DNA of 64,000 nucleotides from Hoyosella rhizosphaerae (GTDB taxonomy: Bacteria > Actinomycetota > Actinomycetes > Mycobacteriales > Mycobacteriaceae): contig NZ_BMJH01000001.1 in the NCBI RefSeq assembly GCF_014643175.1, positions 1,538,209 to 1,602,208 of the forward strand, in the 5' to 3' direction. The notes beneath the pieces were generated by a model. The model was not told the origin of the DNA. It worked only from the letters and a program-made list of their open reading frames with translations, and did no database searches. How positions within the stretch are numbered: the stretch's first letter is position 1; every line of letters starts with the position of its first letter. Of the stretch, positions 8,310 through 16,073 are shown piece by piece. A program made the translations under genes and the position numbers.

Positions 8310-8956
8310 CTGACGAACACGACATGATCGTCGGAGACGACGGCCTCCTCCGGCCACCCTGGGCGGCTCGTGATGCGCTCATGCGCCACTACTACGACAC
8401 TGAATGGGGCGTTCCAGTAACCACGGAACGAGGCATCTACGAAAAGCTCGTACTAGAGGGCTTTCAAGCCGGCCTCTCCTGGGCCACCGTACTGCGCAAA
8501 CGCGAAGCATTTCGCGACGCTTTCGACCAATTCCACCCCAGCGCAGTCGCAACTTACACCGACTCCGATGTCGAACATTTGTTGACCAACACCGCAATAA
8601 TCCGCAACCGAGCCAAAATACGATCCGCCATCAACAACGCACGCCGCACCCTAGAACTCCGTGCCGACGGCGGACTGGCTGCACTCATCTGGGCGCACCA
8701 ACCCAGCCACACCCCACAGCCGCGCAACCTGCGCGACATCCCGAATCAGTCCCCGGAATCCCAACAACTCTCAAAAAACCTCAAGGAGCGCGGTTTTACG
8801 TTTGTTGGGCCAATCACGATGTTCGCGCTCATGGAATCCATCGGCATCGTCGACACACACCATGTCGACAGCCACCGCCGAGGCATCTCCAACCTGTGGA
8901 ACAAAGACGGATCACGATCAGTAAAAATGCTGCAGTTCCCCAACCACGAACGATGA
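8306..8956 (+). CDS. tag: DNA-3-methyladenine glycosylase I, zinc-site variant
   Basis: This 216-residue protein belongs to the Tag family, which excises 3-methyladenine. Conserved blocks include DTEWGVPV (residues 31-38), EGFQAGLSWATVLRKRE and KERGFTFVGPITMFALM. By manual alignment to E. coli Tag, three of the four zinc ligands are changed: Cys4 is Pro17, His17 is Tyr30 and Cys179 is Ser, while the His175 equivalent is kept in THHVDS. The catalytic core looks intact, so activity is expected but the zinc snap is not. It closes the sigma-ogt-tag operon and ends eight bases from the convergent channel gene. Confidence 0.88.
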   Translation: MTDEHDMIVGDDGLLRPPWAARDALMRHYYDTEWGVPVTTERGIYEKLVLEGFQAGLSWATVLRKREAFRDAFDQFHPSAVATYTDSDVEHLLTNTAIIRNRAKIRSAINNARRTLELRADGGLAALIWAHQPSHTPQPRNLRDIPNQSPESQQLSKNLKERGFTFVGPITMFALMESIGIVDTHHVDSHRRGISNLWNKDGSRSVKMLQFPNHER

Positions 8957-8964
8957 AGACACCG

Positions 8965-9822
8965 CTATCGGCCAAGGCGCCGCTCTAATTCCTCCATCCG
9001 CGCATTCATTGAGCGGAGCAAATCAAGCATCTCCTCTCGTTCAGCATGAGCTTGCTGCTCCTGCGCTTCACGTTCACCACGAATCTCCATCTCATGAACC
9101 TCTTGCGTGGCACTCACAATGATCGCAATGAACAAGTTTAGGACCATGAAACTCGAAATCAGAATGAACGGAACAAAGAACACCCAAGCATAGGGATATT
9201 CCGCCATGACAGGCCGAGCGATGCCCATTGACCAACTTTCCAGAGTCATAATCTGGAACAAGCTGTAAATGCTACGACCAAGCGTTCCGAACCACTCAGG
9301 GAACCGTTGACCAAAAAGCTCAGTTCCCATAACGCCAAAGATGTAAAACATCATCAACAGCAAAGCTGCCGTCCACCCAATTCCAGGTAACGCCTGCATG
9401 AGTGATTCCACCAGCATGCGCAGGCGCTTCACAGTGGAAAGCAAACGCAGCACGCGCAGAATGCGCAGCGTACGCAAAATCGCAAGAGGACCCGACGTGG
9501 GAACGAGCGAAATACCCACGATAAGGAAGTCGAAAATATTCCATCCCGACTTGAAGAAACGCGGACCAAAAGCAACCAACTTAATCAGAATCTCAGCCAC
9601 AAAAACAGCCAAGATCACCTGATTGACGTTAGTCAGCACAACACCAATCGACTCGCGGGCGCCCGCAGACGTTTCGATACCCAGCACAACAGCGTTGATA
9701 AGAATGAGCGCAGTAATGACGCCACGCACACGCTTTGACTCAATCCACTCGCCAAGGTTGCGACGCCACGCCGCACCACCACTACTGGTAACTGACGCAG
9801 CCTCAGACACATCCACAGCCAT
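8965..9822 (-). CDS. bacterial voltage-gated sodium channel (NaChBac/NavAb type)
   Basis: A 285-residue single-repeat six-helix ion channel. S1-S3 lie within residues 33-108. S4 carries Arg117, Arg120, Arg123, Arg126, Lys132, Arg133 and Arg135. The pore has the selectivity filter TLESWSM at 193-199, the sequence typical of bacterial sodium channels such as NavAb, between the S5 and S6 helices. The C-terminal residues 240-285 are a charged, Glu/Arg-rich helix that fits the coiled-coil bundle of this family. The ATG at 9822 follows GAGAGGTGG on the minus strand. Four subunits would form a sodium-selective channel in the cytoplasmic membrane. It is a single-gene unit. Confidence 0.92.
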   Translation of the reverse strand: MAVDVSEAASVTSSGGAAWRRNLGEWIESKRVRGVITALILINAVVLGIETSAGARESIGVVLTNVNQVILAVFVAEILIKLVAFGPRFFKSGWNIFDFLIVGISLVPTSGPLAILRTLRILRVLRLLSTVKRLRMLVESLMQALPGIGWTAALLLMMFYIFGVMGTELFGQRFPEWFGTLGRSIYSLFQIMTLESWSMGIARPVMAEYPYAWVFFVPFILISSFMVLNLFIAIIVSATQEVHEMEIRGEREAQEQQAHAEREEMLDLLRSMNARMEELERRLGR

Positions 9823-9925
9823 AGTTTTTCCACCTCTCACCCGCGCGGAGTGTATCCGTTTCACACACCTACGGTCATGTTGTGCCCCTCGCGAGGTACA
9901 GCACATCACGACTAGCATCAGCGGA

Positions 9926-11344
9926 ATGGACCACACCGTTCTCCGTGAAACCATTGACCAGCGGTGGCGTGCCGCACTACCAGCCCTGATGGACTTTGTA
10001 CGGATCCCGGCATTGTCGCCAGCATTCGATCCACAATGGGCCGAAAATGGCCACATCGATGCTGCGGTGACGCATCTTCAAACGTGGATTTCGGGCCGAA
10101 ACCTCCCCGGTGCAGACATATTTGTCGAACGACTACCAAACTTATCGCCCCTGCTTGTCGTCGACGTTCCAGCGTCCGCTGGTGCCACATCAACAAAAAC
10201 CGTGTTGCTGTACGGCCACCTAGATAAACAACCCGGGCTTGACGGGTGGACACACAGCGACGGACCGTGGGACCCCACAATAAAAGGCGACAGACTATAC
10301 GGACGCGGCGCAGTCGATGATGGTTATGCCGGGTTTTCGGCGGTGACAGCACTCGAATCACTGCTAGCAGCCAACGGTGAACACCCTCGTTGTGTGCTGC
10401 TACTTGAAACAAGCGAAGAATCAGGCAGCCCCGACCTCCCCGCATACCTCACACACCTCACCGACAGGCTTGGCGACGTATCACTCGTAGTCTGTTTGGA
10501 TTCCGGCGCAGGAGACTACGAGCGGATGTGGCTGACGACGTCGCTGCGTGGGCTTGCCAGCGTCTCACTCACCGTTTCGACACTGAAGTCAGGCGTACAT
10601 TCCGGAATGGCCGGAGGACCGGTGGCGAGTTCATTTCGCATCACCCGGCAGCTACTCGACCGAGTTGAGGACTCCGCTACAGGGCGCATCCTCATACCTG
10701 AATTGAATGTTCCCGTCCCCGCTGATCGTCTCAAAGAAACACAAGGTGCCGCAGAAACCCTGCCCGGTGCGTGGCGCTTCGTACTACCGCTGCAAGACGG
10801 TGTTGAACTCGACAGCGCGGATGAAGTGGAGCAACACCTGCTCAACACCTGGCGTCCCGCCCTAGAGATCATCGGCGCGGAAGGATTGCCACCCGTGGCC
10901 GATGCCGGAAATGTGCTGCGACCCTCCACAACGCTTCGCCTCAGCTTCCGCCTACCCCCTACTGTCGACGCCGATCGCGCAATCGAGACCATCGTTGCCA
11001 CCCTCACCACCGATGTGCCCCGCGGCGCCGTCGTAACAGTCACCGACATTGAAGCCGCCAACGGCTGGAACGCCCCCACCACAGCACCATGGCTCCATGA
11101 TGCTCTCACTGAAGTCAGTGACACCGTCTTCCACAACCCTTGGCGTGCGATGGGCGTGGGCGGTTCCATTCCATTCATGGGCCTGCTTCACGAGGCGAAC
11201 CCAGACGCCCAATTCGTCATCACCGGAGCGTTGGGCCCAGACAGCAACGCTCACGTTCCCGATGAATCCTTGAACTTTGACTTCGCAGGAAGAATCACGG
11301 AAGGAATTGCTGTCATCCTGCACCGAGCTGCCCAGCAGCCGTGA
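9926..11344 (+). CDS. M20-family dipeptidase/metallopeptidase
   Basis: A 472-residue cytosolic metallopeptidase of the carnosinase-like M20 group. Metal ligands are visible as HLD (His98, Asp100), GRGAVDDG (Asp131/132), the catalytic and bridging pair EE (164-165) and Asp192 in LDSGAG, with a last His in NAHVPDESLNF near the C-terminus. The dimerisation (lid) domain sits between about residues 205 and 330. The reading frame is open upstream across the channel gene promoter, but family similarity begins at the ATG at 9926. It is divergent from the channel gene and probably monocistronic. Confidence 0.87.
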   Translation: MDHTVLRETIDQRWRAALPALMDFVRIPALSPAFDPQWAENGHIDAAVTHLQTWISGRNLPGADIFVERLPNLSPLLVVDVPASAGATSTKTVLLYGHLDKQPGLDGWTHSDGPWDPTIKGDRLYGRGAVDDGYAGFSAVTALESLLAANGEHPRCVLLLETSEESGSPDLPAYLTHLTDRLGDVSLVVCLDSGAGDYERMWLTTSLRGLASVSLTVSTLKSGVHSGMAGGPVASSFRITRQLLDRVEDSATGRILIPELNVPVPADRLKETQGAAETLPGAWRFVLPLQDGVELDSADEVEQHLLNTWRPALEIIGAEGLPPVADAGNVLRPSTTLRLSFRLPPTVDADRAIETIVATLTTDVPRGAVVTVTDIEAANGWNAPTTAPWLHDALTEVSDTVFHNPWRAMGVGGSIPFMGLLHEANPDAQFVITGALGPDSNAHVPDESLNFDFAGRITEGIAVILHRAAQQP

Positions 11345-11498
11345 ACATGTGATGGCGCTTACGCTGCGGAGAATGTTGCGTCGCTGCAATCTTCGTGTCA
11401 CCTAGCGGGGGCAGACTCTGCGAAGATCCTTAGTTCAAGGATATGGCAGTTCGGGGATGTGAAGTTTCCGGTTTGTGTCGGAGCAAGGAGAATGACTC

Positions 11499-12830
11499 GT
11501 GGGCAGATCACGCACCGCAGTGGCGCGCCGGAATGCGGACCAGTACTTCGGATTGTCCGCGGCTGGCACCACCGTGCGCACAGAAGTTGTCGGCGGTGTC
11601 ACCACCTTCCTTGCCATGGCGTACATCTTGTTCGTCAACCCCCAGATCCTGGGCACAACCGGCATGGATATCTCGGCGGTGTTCGTCGCCACCGCACTCG
11701 CCGCAGCCCTTGGCTCACTCGTCATGGGCCTATGGGCGCGCTACCCCATAGCGTTAGCGCCAGGGATGGGTCTGAATGCGTTCTTCGCGTTCACCGTGGT
11801 GCTCGTAATGGGAATTCCGTGGGAGACAGCCCTGGCGGGCACGTTTGTGTCTGGCATTCTGTTTTTCATTCTCGCGGTAACCGGTGTGCGTGGGGCGATC
11901 GTTAACGCCATCCCTCTGCATTTGAAATTTGCCACTGGGGCGGGCATCGGTTTGTTCATTGCGTTTATCGGCCTGAGAAACGCTGGAATTGTCGTGGAGA
12001 GCGAAGCGACACTCGTTGGGCTGGGTGATTTGCGGCGGCCTGAAACATTGCTCGCAATTTTCGGTGTTTTGGTTACTGCCGCATTCCTCATTCGCGGATT
12101 CAAAGGCGGGGTCTTTTACGGCATGATTTTCACAGCGGCCGCAGGAGTGGTGACAGGCGTCATCGCTGCTCCGGCCGGTGTAGTGAGCGCTGTGCCAAGT
12201 TTGGCTCCCACCTTTGGTGCCGCATTTGGATCGATTGGCGAACTGTTCACCGCCCAAATGGCAGTTGTCATCCTGACGATGCTTTTCGTGGACTTCTTTG
12301 ACACATCGGGAACTTTGATAGCCGTGGCCAACCAGGCGGGATTCTTGCGCAACGGGGAACTACCGCGGGCCAACAAGGCGTTAATGGCCGACTCGGTGGC
12401 AACCATGGGCGGCGCAGTTCTCGGCACATCGACTACTACGTCCTACATCGAGTCATCGGCGGGTGTTAGCGCAGGCGCGAGGACCGGCCTCGCTTCAGTG
12501 GTGACAGCGGTGCTGTTCGTGTTGTCAATCTTCTTCTCACCGCTGTTGGCGGTGGTGACACCGGAGGTTACGGCACCCGCGCTGATTCTTGTGGGCGTAT
12601 TTATGGCGACGGCGCTCGGCGATATTGAGTGGTCAAAGTTGGAATATGCGATTCCGGCGTTCATGACAGTCGCCGCGATGCCATTGACATACTCGATTGC
12701 GAACGGCATCGCGTTCGGGTTGTTTCTGTATCCGATTCTTATGGTGCTTAAGGGACGATGGCGCGATGTTCACCCCATCACTTACGCCCTCTTCGTCGTT
12801 GTCACCGCATATTTCATCTGGCTCATGTGA
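11499..12830 (+). CDS. AzgA-like NCS2 purine permease
   Basis: A 443-residue polytopic transporter of the NCS2/AzgA family, which imports adenine, guanine or hypoxanthine with protons. Family blocks include GGVTTFLAMAYILFVNPQ (near residue 32), GLNAFFAFTVV (near 89), LFVDFFDTSGTLIAVA (near 265) and TSTTTSYIESSAGV (near 310). The GTG start at 11499 follows AAGGAG at 11485-11490. The 154-base leader contains a perfect six-pair hairpin at 11426-11442 and may be structured. The exact purine cannot be told. Confidence 0.87.
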   Translation: MGRSRTAVARRNADQYFGLSAAGTTVRTEVVGGVTTFLAMAYILFVNPQILGTTGMDISAVFVATALAAALGSLVMGLWARYPIALAPGMGLNAFFAFTVVLVMGIPWETALAGTFVSGILFFILAVTGVRGAIVNAIPLHLKFATGAGIGLFIAFIGLRNAGIVVESEATLVGLGDLRRPETLLAIFGVLVTAAFLIRGFKGGVFYGMIFTAAAGVVTGVIAAPAGVVSAVPSLAPTFGAAFGSIGELFTAQMAVVILTMLFVDFFDTSGTLIAVANQAGFLRNGELPRANKALMADSVATMGGAVLGTSTTTSYIESSAGVSAGARTGLASVVTAVLFVLSIFFSPLLAVVTPEVTAPALILVGVFMATALGDIEWSKLEYAIPAFMTVAAMPLTYSIANGIAFGLFLYPILMVLKGRWRDVHPITYALFVVVTAYFIWLM

Positions 12831-12848
12831 TGCGGGAGCTGCGGTGAA

Positions 12849-13034
12849 CTAGCTTCGGTGCTCGATTTGGCAGTCAGCACCGGGGAACATCAACGATTCG
12901 TGGCCGTCATCGAATCGGACTCGGTATGGAGGTTCTCCTTGTTGCCCTTGCACTTCGACGATTTCGCCTTCGAGCTCATGTTGGCCGACAGTCGGGCTCT
13001 TGATGTGGACGTGGTCCCCCACTACTGCGTGCAT
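12849..13034 (-). CDS. DUF1918 domain protein
   Basis: A 61-residue protein that matches the DUF1918 family in full length: a short SH3-like beta barrel beginning VGDHVHIKSPTVG and ending YRVRFDDGHESLMFPGADCQIEH. These small proteins are common in actinobacteria and have no firm function. AGGAGGT lies just upstream of the ATG at 13034. A perfect CRP-type palindrome at 13051-13066 sits 17 bases upstream of the start codon. Confidence 0.88.
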   Translation of the reverse strand: MHAVVGDHVHIKSPTVGQHELEGEIVEVQGQQGEPPYRVRFDDGHESLMFPGADCQIEHRS

Positions 13035-13050
13035 TCGAACCTCCTGAAAT

Positions 13051-13066
13051 TGTGATTGCCATCACA
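13051..13066. promoter_or_regulatory. CRP-type binding site TGTGA-N6-TCACA
   Basis: TGTGATTGCCATCACA is a perfect palindrome matching the CRP/GlxR consensus. It lies in the 122-base region between the DUF1918 gene and the divergent transglycosylase gene, close to the DUF1918 start, and could act on either gene. Confidence 0.65.
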
Positions 13067-13072
13067 CACCAT

Positions 13073-13114
13073 TGTGGTTGGCGCTCCACGCGCAGCGCAA
13101 TGCTTCCAACCACA
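13073..13114. repeat. nine-base inverted repeat in a divergent promoter region
   Basis: TGTGGTTGG at 13073-13081 and CCAACCACA at 13106-13114 are perfect inverted repeats 24 bases apart. They lie between the CRP-type site and the transglycosylase start. They could be a regulator site or the base of an RNA stem. Confidence 0.45.
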
Positions 13115-13156
13115 TTTAGTGGCATGACCAACGATTCGGCGGCACACTCGATAACG

Positions 13157-13738
13157 ATGAAAAGAATCTGGATAGGCACGCTAGTGGCGCTAGCCCTCGG
13201 CGCTTCGGGGTGCGCAGGATTCCTAGACGATATCCGGGAGCATCCGGACTACTCGCCTGGGGCCGTGACGTCAGGTTTTAATGACGAGTACCGAGAGTGG
13301 ATCGTTCGGGCGGCCGAGCAATGCGACGCCGTGACACCGGAATTACTTGCAGCGCAGATCGAAGCCGAGAGTAGTTTCCGAAGTGACGCGCTGAGTAATC
13401 GCGGTGCCATGGGTCCCTCGCAGTTCATTCCAGAAACGTGGGCAACGTGGGGTGTTGATGCTGACGGCGACGGGATTGCAAATCCATATAGCATTCCCGA
13501 TGCTGTAACGGCACAGGCTGCGTTCATGTGCGAAAACATTCGACTATCACATGCGGGAGTGGCCGCAGGATCACTTGAAGGCGATCCTCTCAACCTTGCA
13601 CTTGCGGCATACAACGCCGGGTTTGGGGCAGTTCAAAGATTCGGTGGGATGCCCGAGGGCGGCGAGTACAGCAGCCAGACGCAACCGTATGTCCAGAAGA
13701 TTCTTGACCGCAAAGAACACTACCGCGAACTGCTATAA
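13157..13738 (+). CDS. lytic transglycosylase-like lipoprotein
   Basis: A 193-residue lipoprotein with a signal ending LGASGC (lipidated Cys19) and an SLT/goose-lysozyme-type domain at about residues 55-180. The catalytic Glu is in AAQIEAESSFRSDALS, followed by GAMGPSQFIPETWATWGVDADGDG and AAYNAGFGAVQRFGG, which are typical of the family. It would cleave peptidoglycan glycan strands outside the cytoplasmic membrane. An ATG at 13124 would add eleven residues before the signal; neither start has a strong ribosome binding site. Its promoter region holds the CRP-type site and an inverted repeat. Confidence 0.85.
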   Translation: MKRIWIGTLVALALGASGCAGFLDDIREHPDYSPGAVTSGFNDEYREWIVRAAEQCDAVTPELLAAQIEAESSFRSDALSNRGAMGPSQFIPETWATWGVDADGDGIANPYSIPDAVTAQAAFMCENIRLSHAGVAAGSLEGDPLNLALAAYNAGFGAVQRFGGMPEGGEYSSQTQPYVQKILDRKEHYRELL

Positions 13739-13876
13739 CAATCCTGTTGTATTCCATTGGTTCGGTAGCGTGACGCGTTCAGATTGGTCACTGTGAGAAG
13801 TGCATCGCAAGCCGTCTGATGGCGCGCTGTTGCCGTAGCATCATAACCGGAATCAACCACTTGGCATGGAGGCCGC

Positions 13877-14017
13877 ATGTTGTCTATTTTTGACCTTTCC
13901 ACCGTTGGCGAAGACCAGCTTGGCTTTCCCCCGTCCGAGCTGTACGCCATGATCTTCGATGGCCTGCTCGCGGCGGCAGATTTCTTTGGCGGCATTATCA
14001 GCCTGCCTGGCCTCTGA
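13877..14017 (+). CDS. 46-residue acidic hydrophobic peptide, PorA/PorH-like in character
   Basis: A small gene with GGAGG at 13867-13871, five bases before the ATG, and a strong terminator ten bases after its stop. The product has no Lys, Arg or His and six acidic residues, no signal peptide and no Cys. It contains a segment YAMIFDGLLAAADFFGGIIS that would make an amphipathic helix. Size, acidity and lack of a signal recall the corynebacterial porin peptides PorA (45 residues) and PorH, which are exported without a signal and carry mycolate on serine. This resemblance is by character, not by alignment. It could instead be an unrelated membrane peptide. Confidence 0.6.
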   Translation: MLSIFDLSTVGEDQLGFPPSELYAMIFDGLLAAADFFGGIISLPGL

Positions 14018-14027
14018 GACAAAAACT

Positions 14028-14061
14028 AGTTGGGCCCCCGTGGAAACACGGGGGCCCAACT
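14028..14061 (+). terminator. perfect 15-base-pair hairpin with GAAA loop
   Basis: AGTTGGGCCCCCGTG at 14028-14042 and CACGGGGGCCCAACT at 14047-14061 pair perfectly around a GAAA tetraloop. It lies between the 46-residue ORF and a convergent gene and can serve both. There is no long T-run after it. Confidence 0.75.
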
Positions 14062-14076
14062 GGCATTTCTGGCCAA

Positions 14077-14289
14077 CTAAGGACTCGGCTGCCGAATATC
14101 GCAACCTTCGATCGCTGGATTGACACCCATGTAGTTCAAGGGGCCAGCCACAACTGTCAGCGCCAAGGTCCCGATCCCAGCGCAGTCTGGGTCAGTGTTG
14201 GAGTAATAGCCACGTTGTCCTGCTGCGATTGCGCCGACGATGAGCCATATGATCACGATCAGGGTCAGCAGTCCGCCGATACCACGCAT
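14077..14289 (-). CDS. small membrane protein with two cysteines
   Basis: A 70-residue protein with one hydrophobic helix (residues 5-26) and a short extracytoplasmic-type tail holding two Cys (DPDCAGIG and EGCDIRQ). No family recognised. The ATG at 14289 has AAAGG eight bases upstream; the in-frame GTG at 14298 lies directly against that site. It follows another small membrane protein on the same strand and ends 16 bases from the shared hairpin terminator. Confidence 0.62.
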   Translation of the reverse strand: MRGIGGLLTLIVIIWLIVGAIAAGQRGYYSNTDPDCAGIGTLALTVVAGPLNYMGVNPAIEGCDIRQPSP

Positions 14290-14342
14290 ATCTTTCACCT
14301 TTCACTTGGACCAACCCCACAGAGAGAGAAACCCCAGGTGGG

Positions 14343-14498
14343 CTAATACCAGTACCTGCGACCACCAACTGGCCGACCGATGGAACCGAGCAGGAGCAGC
14401 ACCAAGCCAACGACAAGTGCCACGATACCGATGGTCCACAGGATCTGGATTCCAGTGAGCCAACCAATGACGAGCAAAATAATCCCGAGCGCGATCAT
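14343..14498 (-). CDS. DUF6131-like mini membrane protein
   Basis: A 51-residue protein made of two hydrophobic helices (MIALGIILLVIGW and TIGIVALVVGLVLLLLGSIG) and a tail GRPVGGRRYWY. This is the pattern of the DUF6131 family found across actinobacteria. AGGAG lies seven bases upstream of the ATG at 14498; a nearer ATG at 14504 is too close to that site. It precedes the small two-cysteine membrane protein on the same strand. Confidence 0.72.
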   Translation of the reverse strand: MIALGIILLVIGWLTGIQILWTIGIVALVVGLVLLLLGSIGRPVGGRRYWY

Positions 14499-14625
14499 GA
14501 ACATTCTCCTGTTCTTTGCGTCATACCTTGACGGCGCAGTGTCACGATCTCTTACCTTGCGAACACTGATTGTGACGCTGCATCAGTGGATTACCCACCC
14601 GGATGATGTTGTAAACATTGCGACG

Positions 14626-15360
14626 CTAGTCCCCCGCTAATTGCTCACGCAATGTTGCGAGGCCTTGAGTGAGTAGGCGTGAAACGTGAACTTGCGAAAC
14701 TCCGATGGAATTTGCAATTTCTGTTTGCGTGAGGTCTTCCACAAATCGAAGGCGGAGTATGTAGCGGTGGCGGTCAGGAAGCTGCCCAATAACCTTTTCC
14801 AGCCACAGCCTCTCGTCTGACTGAGAATCAAAATTCGAATCGATGGGAAAATTTTGTTGGTGGATGTCGTCGAGGTCTTCTGCTCGATATACGTATCCGG
14901 CTGTCATAGCGTTGGTAATCTCATCGACGGGGACTCCCAGAGCCTCGGCGATGTCGCGTGGGCGGGGCGTACGCGCGAGCTTTTGAGTCAGGTCGGGTAA
15001 TTCCATTGCGAGGCGAACGCGCAATTCTTGCAGGTTCCGGGGCACACGCATTTGGCCCACGTGGTCGCGGAGGTGGCGCCGAACTTCACCCATGATTGTG
15101 GGCACCGCAAAGGAAAGGAACTCGTATCCGGACTCGGGGTCAAATCGTTCGATCGCTTTGACAAGTCCCACTCGCGCTACCTGTAAGAGGTCGTCCGGAT
15201 CTTCGCCGCGGCCTTGGAACCGTCGTGAAATGTTTCGGGCGAGGGGAAGGCAGCGAACGGTAATTGCGTCGCGCTCGTGCAGAAATTCGGCGGAACCTGG
15301 AGTTAGTGAGTTGAGCCGACTGAGAAGCGCTGGCACATCGGAGTAGTCGTCATCGGCCAT
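14626..15360 (-). CDS. sigF: SigB/SigF-family stress sigma factor
   Basis: A 244-residue sigma-70 factor of the SigB/SigF/SigG group. Region 2 is around residues 30-105 (DDLLQVARVGLVKAIERFDPESGYEFLSFAVPTIMGEVRRHLRD), region 3 follows, and region 4 ends the protein with QTEIANSIGVSQVHVSRLLTQGLATLREQL. The start codon lies two bases after the stop of the RsbW-type anti-sigma gene, so translation is likely coupled, as in mycobacterial usfX-sigF. A TTG at 15378 would add six residues. It should direct a general-stress or envelope regulon under partner-switching control. Confidence 0.9.
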   Translation of the reverse strand: MADDDYSDVPALLSRLNSLTPGSAEFLHERDAITVRCLPLARNISRRFQGRGEDPDDLLQVARVGLVKAIERFDPESGYEFLSFAVPTIMGEVRRHLRDHVGQMRVPRNLQELRVRLAMELPDLTQKLARTPRPRDIAEALGVPVDEITNAMTAGYVYRAEDLDDIHQQNFPIDSNFDSQSDERLWLEKVIGQLPDRHRYILRLRFVEDLTQTEIANSIGVSQVHVSRLLTQGLATLREQLAGD

Positions 15361-15362
15361 TG

Positions 15363-15770
15363 TTACGCGGCACTGCAACGCTTGACGAATGAGATTGTGG
15401 CTGTGCCGCCAGCGCGGCCATTTGTGGTAGCTAGGTCGACATTGTTCACGACCGACGATAGGACATGCCAGCCGATCCCTACAGGGGAAATCGATTTTCC
15501 TGGTTCCGGGTTACCAGTAATCCCGACGCTTATGGCTTTGTCGGAAATATCGAACGTGCAATCAAGCTGACCGTTGGCGGTAGAAATATTTATCAGTTGC
15601 GTGCACGCCTCATCCACCGCAAGCCGTATGTCTTCCATGTCATCAACAGTGAAGTTCGTGTGTGATGCAAGAGCTACGCCCATCAGGCGACCAAGTTGAA
15701 GAAATTCAGGAGATGCCGGGATTCGCAACTCAATGCGACGAGGTTCGCTGTCTATTGTTGCGCTGTCCAT
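15363..15770 (-). CDS. rsbW: RsbW/UsfX-type anti-sigma factor kinase
   Basis: A 135-residue GHKL-fold ATPase of the RsbW family. The N-box region reads DDMEDIRLAVDEACTQLI (about residues 43-60), and the G-box region lies in GKSISPVGIGWHVLSSVV. These proteins hold SigB/SigF-type sigma factors inactive and phosphorylate STAS-domain antagonists. It is directly upstream of and coupled to the sigma gene. A STAS protein that could be its antagonist is encoded divergently at 16.1 kb. Confidence 0.88.
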   Translation of the reverse strand: MDSATIDSEPRRIELRIPASPEFLQLGRLMGVALASHTNFTVDDMEDIRLAVDEACTQLINISTANGQLDCTFDISDKAISVGITGNPEPGKSISPVGIGWHVLSSVVNNVDLATTNGRAGGTATISFVKRCSAA

Positions 15771-16073
15771 GTGGGCTCCGTGGGTTGTGGCGCTGTGGGT
15801 TAGTTCTCAACCCTGTCATCTCGGAGGGTACCCACCATCGTCTCGTTCTAGCCGCCCTGCGGACAGTCACCTGCGATTGAGTCGCGAATAGGACATATCT
15901 CCGTTCCGGCTGATTTTATTATGAGGATTGGTGTGACGCAGGTAATATAAATATTGGTTGAGCCAACAGCCTGTGGGAAGCGCGCACTGACGTATCGCGG
16001 ACCTGGTTGTTTCTAGATTCGATGATCAGCGCTCGCTCCCACCCATCTGTCAATGCAATGGGAGGCCGCAGCC
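15771..16073. promoter_or_regulatory. divergent regulatory region between anti-sigma and STAS genes
   Basis: The 303-base region holds promoters for both directions and no gene. On the plus strand GGTTG at 15956-15960 and GGGAAG at 15975-15980, 14 bases apart, resemble a SigB/SigF-type promoter (GTTT ... GGG[TA]A) upstream of the STAS gene. The match is partial. Confidence 0.35.
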
